Source: an uncultured Eubacteriales bacterium
Lineage (GTDB): Bacteria; Bacillota; Clostridia; Oscillospirales; Oscillospiraceae
NCBI GenBank assembly: GCA_900552475.1
Contig: USAC01000048.1
Location: 1 to 15,456, forward strand
Direction of reading: 5' to 3'
DNA length: 15,456 nucleotides
Positions 13,798 to 15,456 of the stretch are shown here, piece after piece. Below the pieces are notes generated by a model, which saw only the letters and a list, made by a program, of their open reading frames with translations, ran no database searches and was not told the origin of the DNA. Made by a program: the position numbers and the translations under genes. Each line of letters opens with the position of its first letter. The stretch's first letter is position 1.

Positions 13798-15456
13798 TCA
13801 GAGCGTGTAGAGCTTGACGGCGTCGTCCTCGCAGACGGCCTTGATCTGCGTGATCGGGTGGTCGTAGCTGTCGATGATAGCGACGGAGATGGGATCCTCC
13901 AGCTCCTTCTGGATCGTGCGGCGCAGGTTGCGCGCGCCGTAGGTCACGGAGTAGGACTTCTTGACGAGGTAGGCCTCGAGGCTCTCGTCCCAAGAGAAGG
14001 TGAATCCCTTGTCGGCAAGCGAATCGCGCAGCTCGCCGAGCATGATGCGGGCGATGTGCGTGAAGTTCTCCTCCGTCAGGCGGTTGAAGTAGATGATCTC
14101 GTCGACACGGTTGATGAACTCCGGGCGCAGGAACTCCTGCAGCGCCTTCATGACGCGCTCCTTGCCCTGCTCGTCGGCGGTGCGGCCGAAGCCGACGGCG
14201 CCGCCCGCGCGGTCGGAGCCCGCGTTCGAGGTCATGACGATGACGGTGTTCTCAAAGTTCACCTTGCGGCCGTGCGCGTCGGTCAGCTCGCCGTCGTCGA
14301 GGATCTGCAGCAGGACGTTCAGCACGTCCGGGTGCGCCTTCTCGATCTCGTCGAACAGGATGACGGAATACGGCTTGCGGCGGATCTTCTCGGTCAGCTG
14401 GCCGGCCTCGTCATAGCCGACATAGCCCGGAGGCGAGCCGACGATGCGGGAAACGGAGTGCTTCTCCATAAACTCGGACATGTCGAGCCGGATCAGGCTC
14501 TCGGGCGAGTCAAAGAGGTCGGCGGCGAGCTGCTTGACCAGCTCCGTCTTGCCGACGCCGGTGGAGCCGACAAAGATGAAGCTGACGGGCTTGTGCTTCG
14601 GAGAGATGCCGACGCGGTTGCGGCGGATGGCGGCAGTCACGGCCTCGACGGCCTCGTCCTGTCCCACAATGTGCTGCTTGAGCCGCTGGTCCAGCTCGCT
14701 CAGGCGCTTATACTCCTCCTCGCGGATCTTGCTGGCGGGGATCTTCGTCCACAGCTCGATGACGCGGGCGATGTTGTCCATCGTCAGCTCGGGCGTGCCG
14801 AGCTTTTCGAGCTCCTCGAGCTCACCCTGAATCCGCATCTCCTGACTGCGCAGCTCCGCGATGCGGGCATAGCGCGCGTCGAGCTGCTCCTCGGTCAGCT
14901 CCTTGCCTTCCTCGGGCTCGGCGGACATGAGCGTCTCGCGCTCGAAGGTGACGTTTTCGAGGTCGCGTTTGAGCTCCATCCTGCGGTTGATGTTCTTATC
15001 GTGCAGGTTCATGTCGGAGCAGGCCTCGTCGATGAGGTCGATGGCCTTATCGGGCAGGAAGCGGTCGGTGATGTACCGCTCGGAGAGCTTGACGGCCTGG
15101 CGCAGGATGCCCTCGGGGATCTTCACGCCGTGGAAGCTCTCGTAGTAGTGGGCGATGCCCTTGAGAATTTTGAGCGTGTCCTCCATGCTCGGCTCGTTGA
15201 CGATGATGGGCTGGAAGCGGCGCTCGAGCGCGGTGTCCTTCTCGATATGCTTGCGGTACTCGTTGAAGGTCGTCGCACCGATGACCTGAATCTCCCCGCG
15301 GGAGAGGGCGGGCTTGAGGATGTTGGCGGCGTTCATGCTGCCCTCGGCGTCGCCCGCGCCGACGATGTTGTGTACCTCGTCGATCACGAGGATGACATTG
15401 CCGAGCTTGCGGATCTCCTCGATCAGGCCCTTCATGCGGCTTTCAAACTGGCCGCG
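13798..15456 (-). CDS. clpC: ClpC-type AAA+ unfoldase, C-terminal 552 residues (cut by window edge)
   Basis: Hsp100 ATPase that unfolds proteins and normally feeds them to ClpP. The N-terminal domain and the first Walker A lie beyond the window. The visible part starts at RGQFESR in the first AAA domain, with Walker B VILVIDEVHN (about residues 21-30) and the sensor stretch GATTFNEYRKHIEKD. A short coiled-coil middle region follows (about 158-220), much shorter than in ClpB. The second AAA domain has Walker A GSTGVGKT (297-304), Walker B VILFDEIEKAHP (365-376), and SPPGYVGYDEAGQLTE between them. A VGFG loop (421-424) matches the ClpP-binding tripeptide of ClpC/ClpA proteins and is absent from ClpB. 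ClpE is an alternative that the missing N-terminus would settle. The stop is TGA at 13798; the small cysteine protein follows at 12 bases. Confidence 0.93.
   Translation of the reverse strand, partial: RGQFESRMKGLIEEIRKLGNVILVIDEVHNIVGAGDAEGSMNAANILKPALSRGEIQVIGATTFNEYRKHIEKDTALERRFQPIIVNEPSMEDTLKILKGIAHYYESFHGVKIPEGILRQAVKLSERYITDRFLPDKAIDLIDEACSDMNLHDKNINRRMELKRDLENVTFERETLMSAEPEEGKELTEEQLDARYARIAELRSQEMRIQGELEELEKLGTPELTMDNIARVIELWTKIPASKIREEEYKRLSELDQRLKQHIVGQDEAVEAVTAAIRRNRVGISPKHKPVSFIFVGSTGVGKTELVKQLAADLFDSPESLIRLDMSEFMEKHSVSRIVGSPPGYVGYDEAGQLTEKIRRKPYSVILFDEIEKAHPDVLNVLLQILDDGELTDAHGRKVNFENTVIVMTSNAGSDRAGGAVGFGRTADEQGKERVMKALQEFLRPEFINRVDEIIYFNRLTEENFTHIARIMLGELRDSLADKGFTFSWDESLEAYLVKKSYSVTYGARNLRRTIQKELEDPISVAIIDSYDHPITQIKAVCEDDAVKLYTL

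Noticed and set aside
13798..15456. Identity as ClpB disaggregase
   Set aside because: The middle coiled-coil is far too short for ClpB, and a VGFG loop of the ClpP-binding type is present.

Overview
The window is a GC-rich stretch of chromosome from a Gram-positive anaerobe, most likely a high-GC member of the Clostridia (Oscillospiraceae/Ruminococcaceae-like). The reasons are the dprA-topA-trmFO and plsX-acpP-rnc gene orders known from Firmicutes, an L7Ae/YbxF-type gene in front of rpsL, strong AGGAGG ribosome sites, sigma-A promoters, and an EFR1-type flavodoxin/ferredoxin protein typical of gut clostridia. This lineage is inferred from gene content; I see no rRNA. Every convincing gene lies on the minus strand, so transcription runs from high to low coordinates. 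The long plus-strand open frames are antisense shadows caused by high GC.

Read in the direction of transcription, five units can be seen. (1) 15456-12719: the C-terminal part of a ClpC-type AAA+ unfoldase (cut by the window edge), a 70-residue four-cysteine protein of unknown function, and a flavodoxin/2x[4Fe-4S] fusion protein, closed by a strong terminator at 12671-12706. (2) From a sigma-A promoter at 12601-12629: a SpoU/TrmH-family RNA methyltransferase, dprA, topA, trmFO and plsX, with short gaps or overlaps, so probably one operon. (3) From its own promoter at 5763-5791: acpP, then a long stem-loop, then rnc, ending at a terminator at 4669-4710. (4) From an extended -10 promoter at 4546-4551: uppP and an ftsK/spoIIIE DNA translocase, ending at a hairpin at 997-1029. 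(5) From a near-consensus promoter at 852-880: the L7Ae-family gene rplGB and rpsL, the start of the str (ribosomal) operon that probably continues past position 1.

The content is mainly housekeeping: translation (S12, L7Ae-like protein, tRNA and rRNA modification), DNA topology and processing (TopA, DprA, FtsK/SpoIIIE), lipid and cell-wall precursor supply (PlsX, AcpP, UppP), RNA processing (RNase III) and protein quality control (Clp). I see no mobile element, CRISPR array, tRNA, prophage or defence island, and no intergenic stretch longer than 300 bases. No clearly novel system is visible. The points most worth a second look are the clp / four-Cys protein / flavodoxin-ferredoxin cluster, the long stem-loop just ahead of rnc, the perfect inverted repeat at the start of the rplGB-rpsL transcript, the palindrome cluster behind ftsK, and paired direct repeats flanking the uppP promoter.
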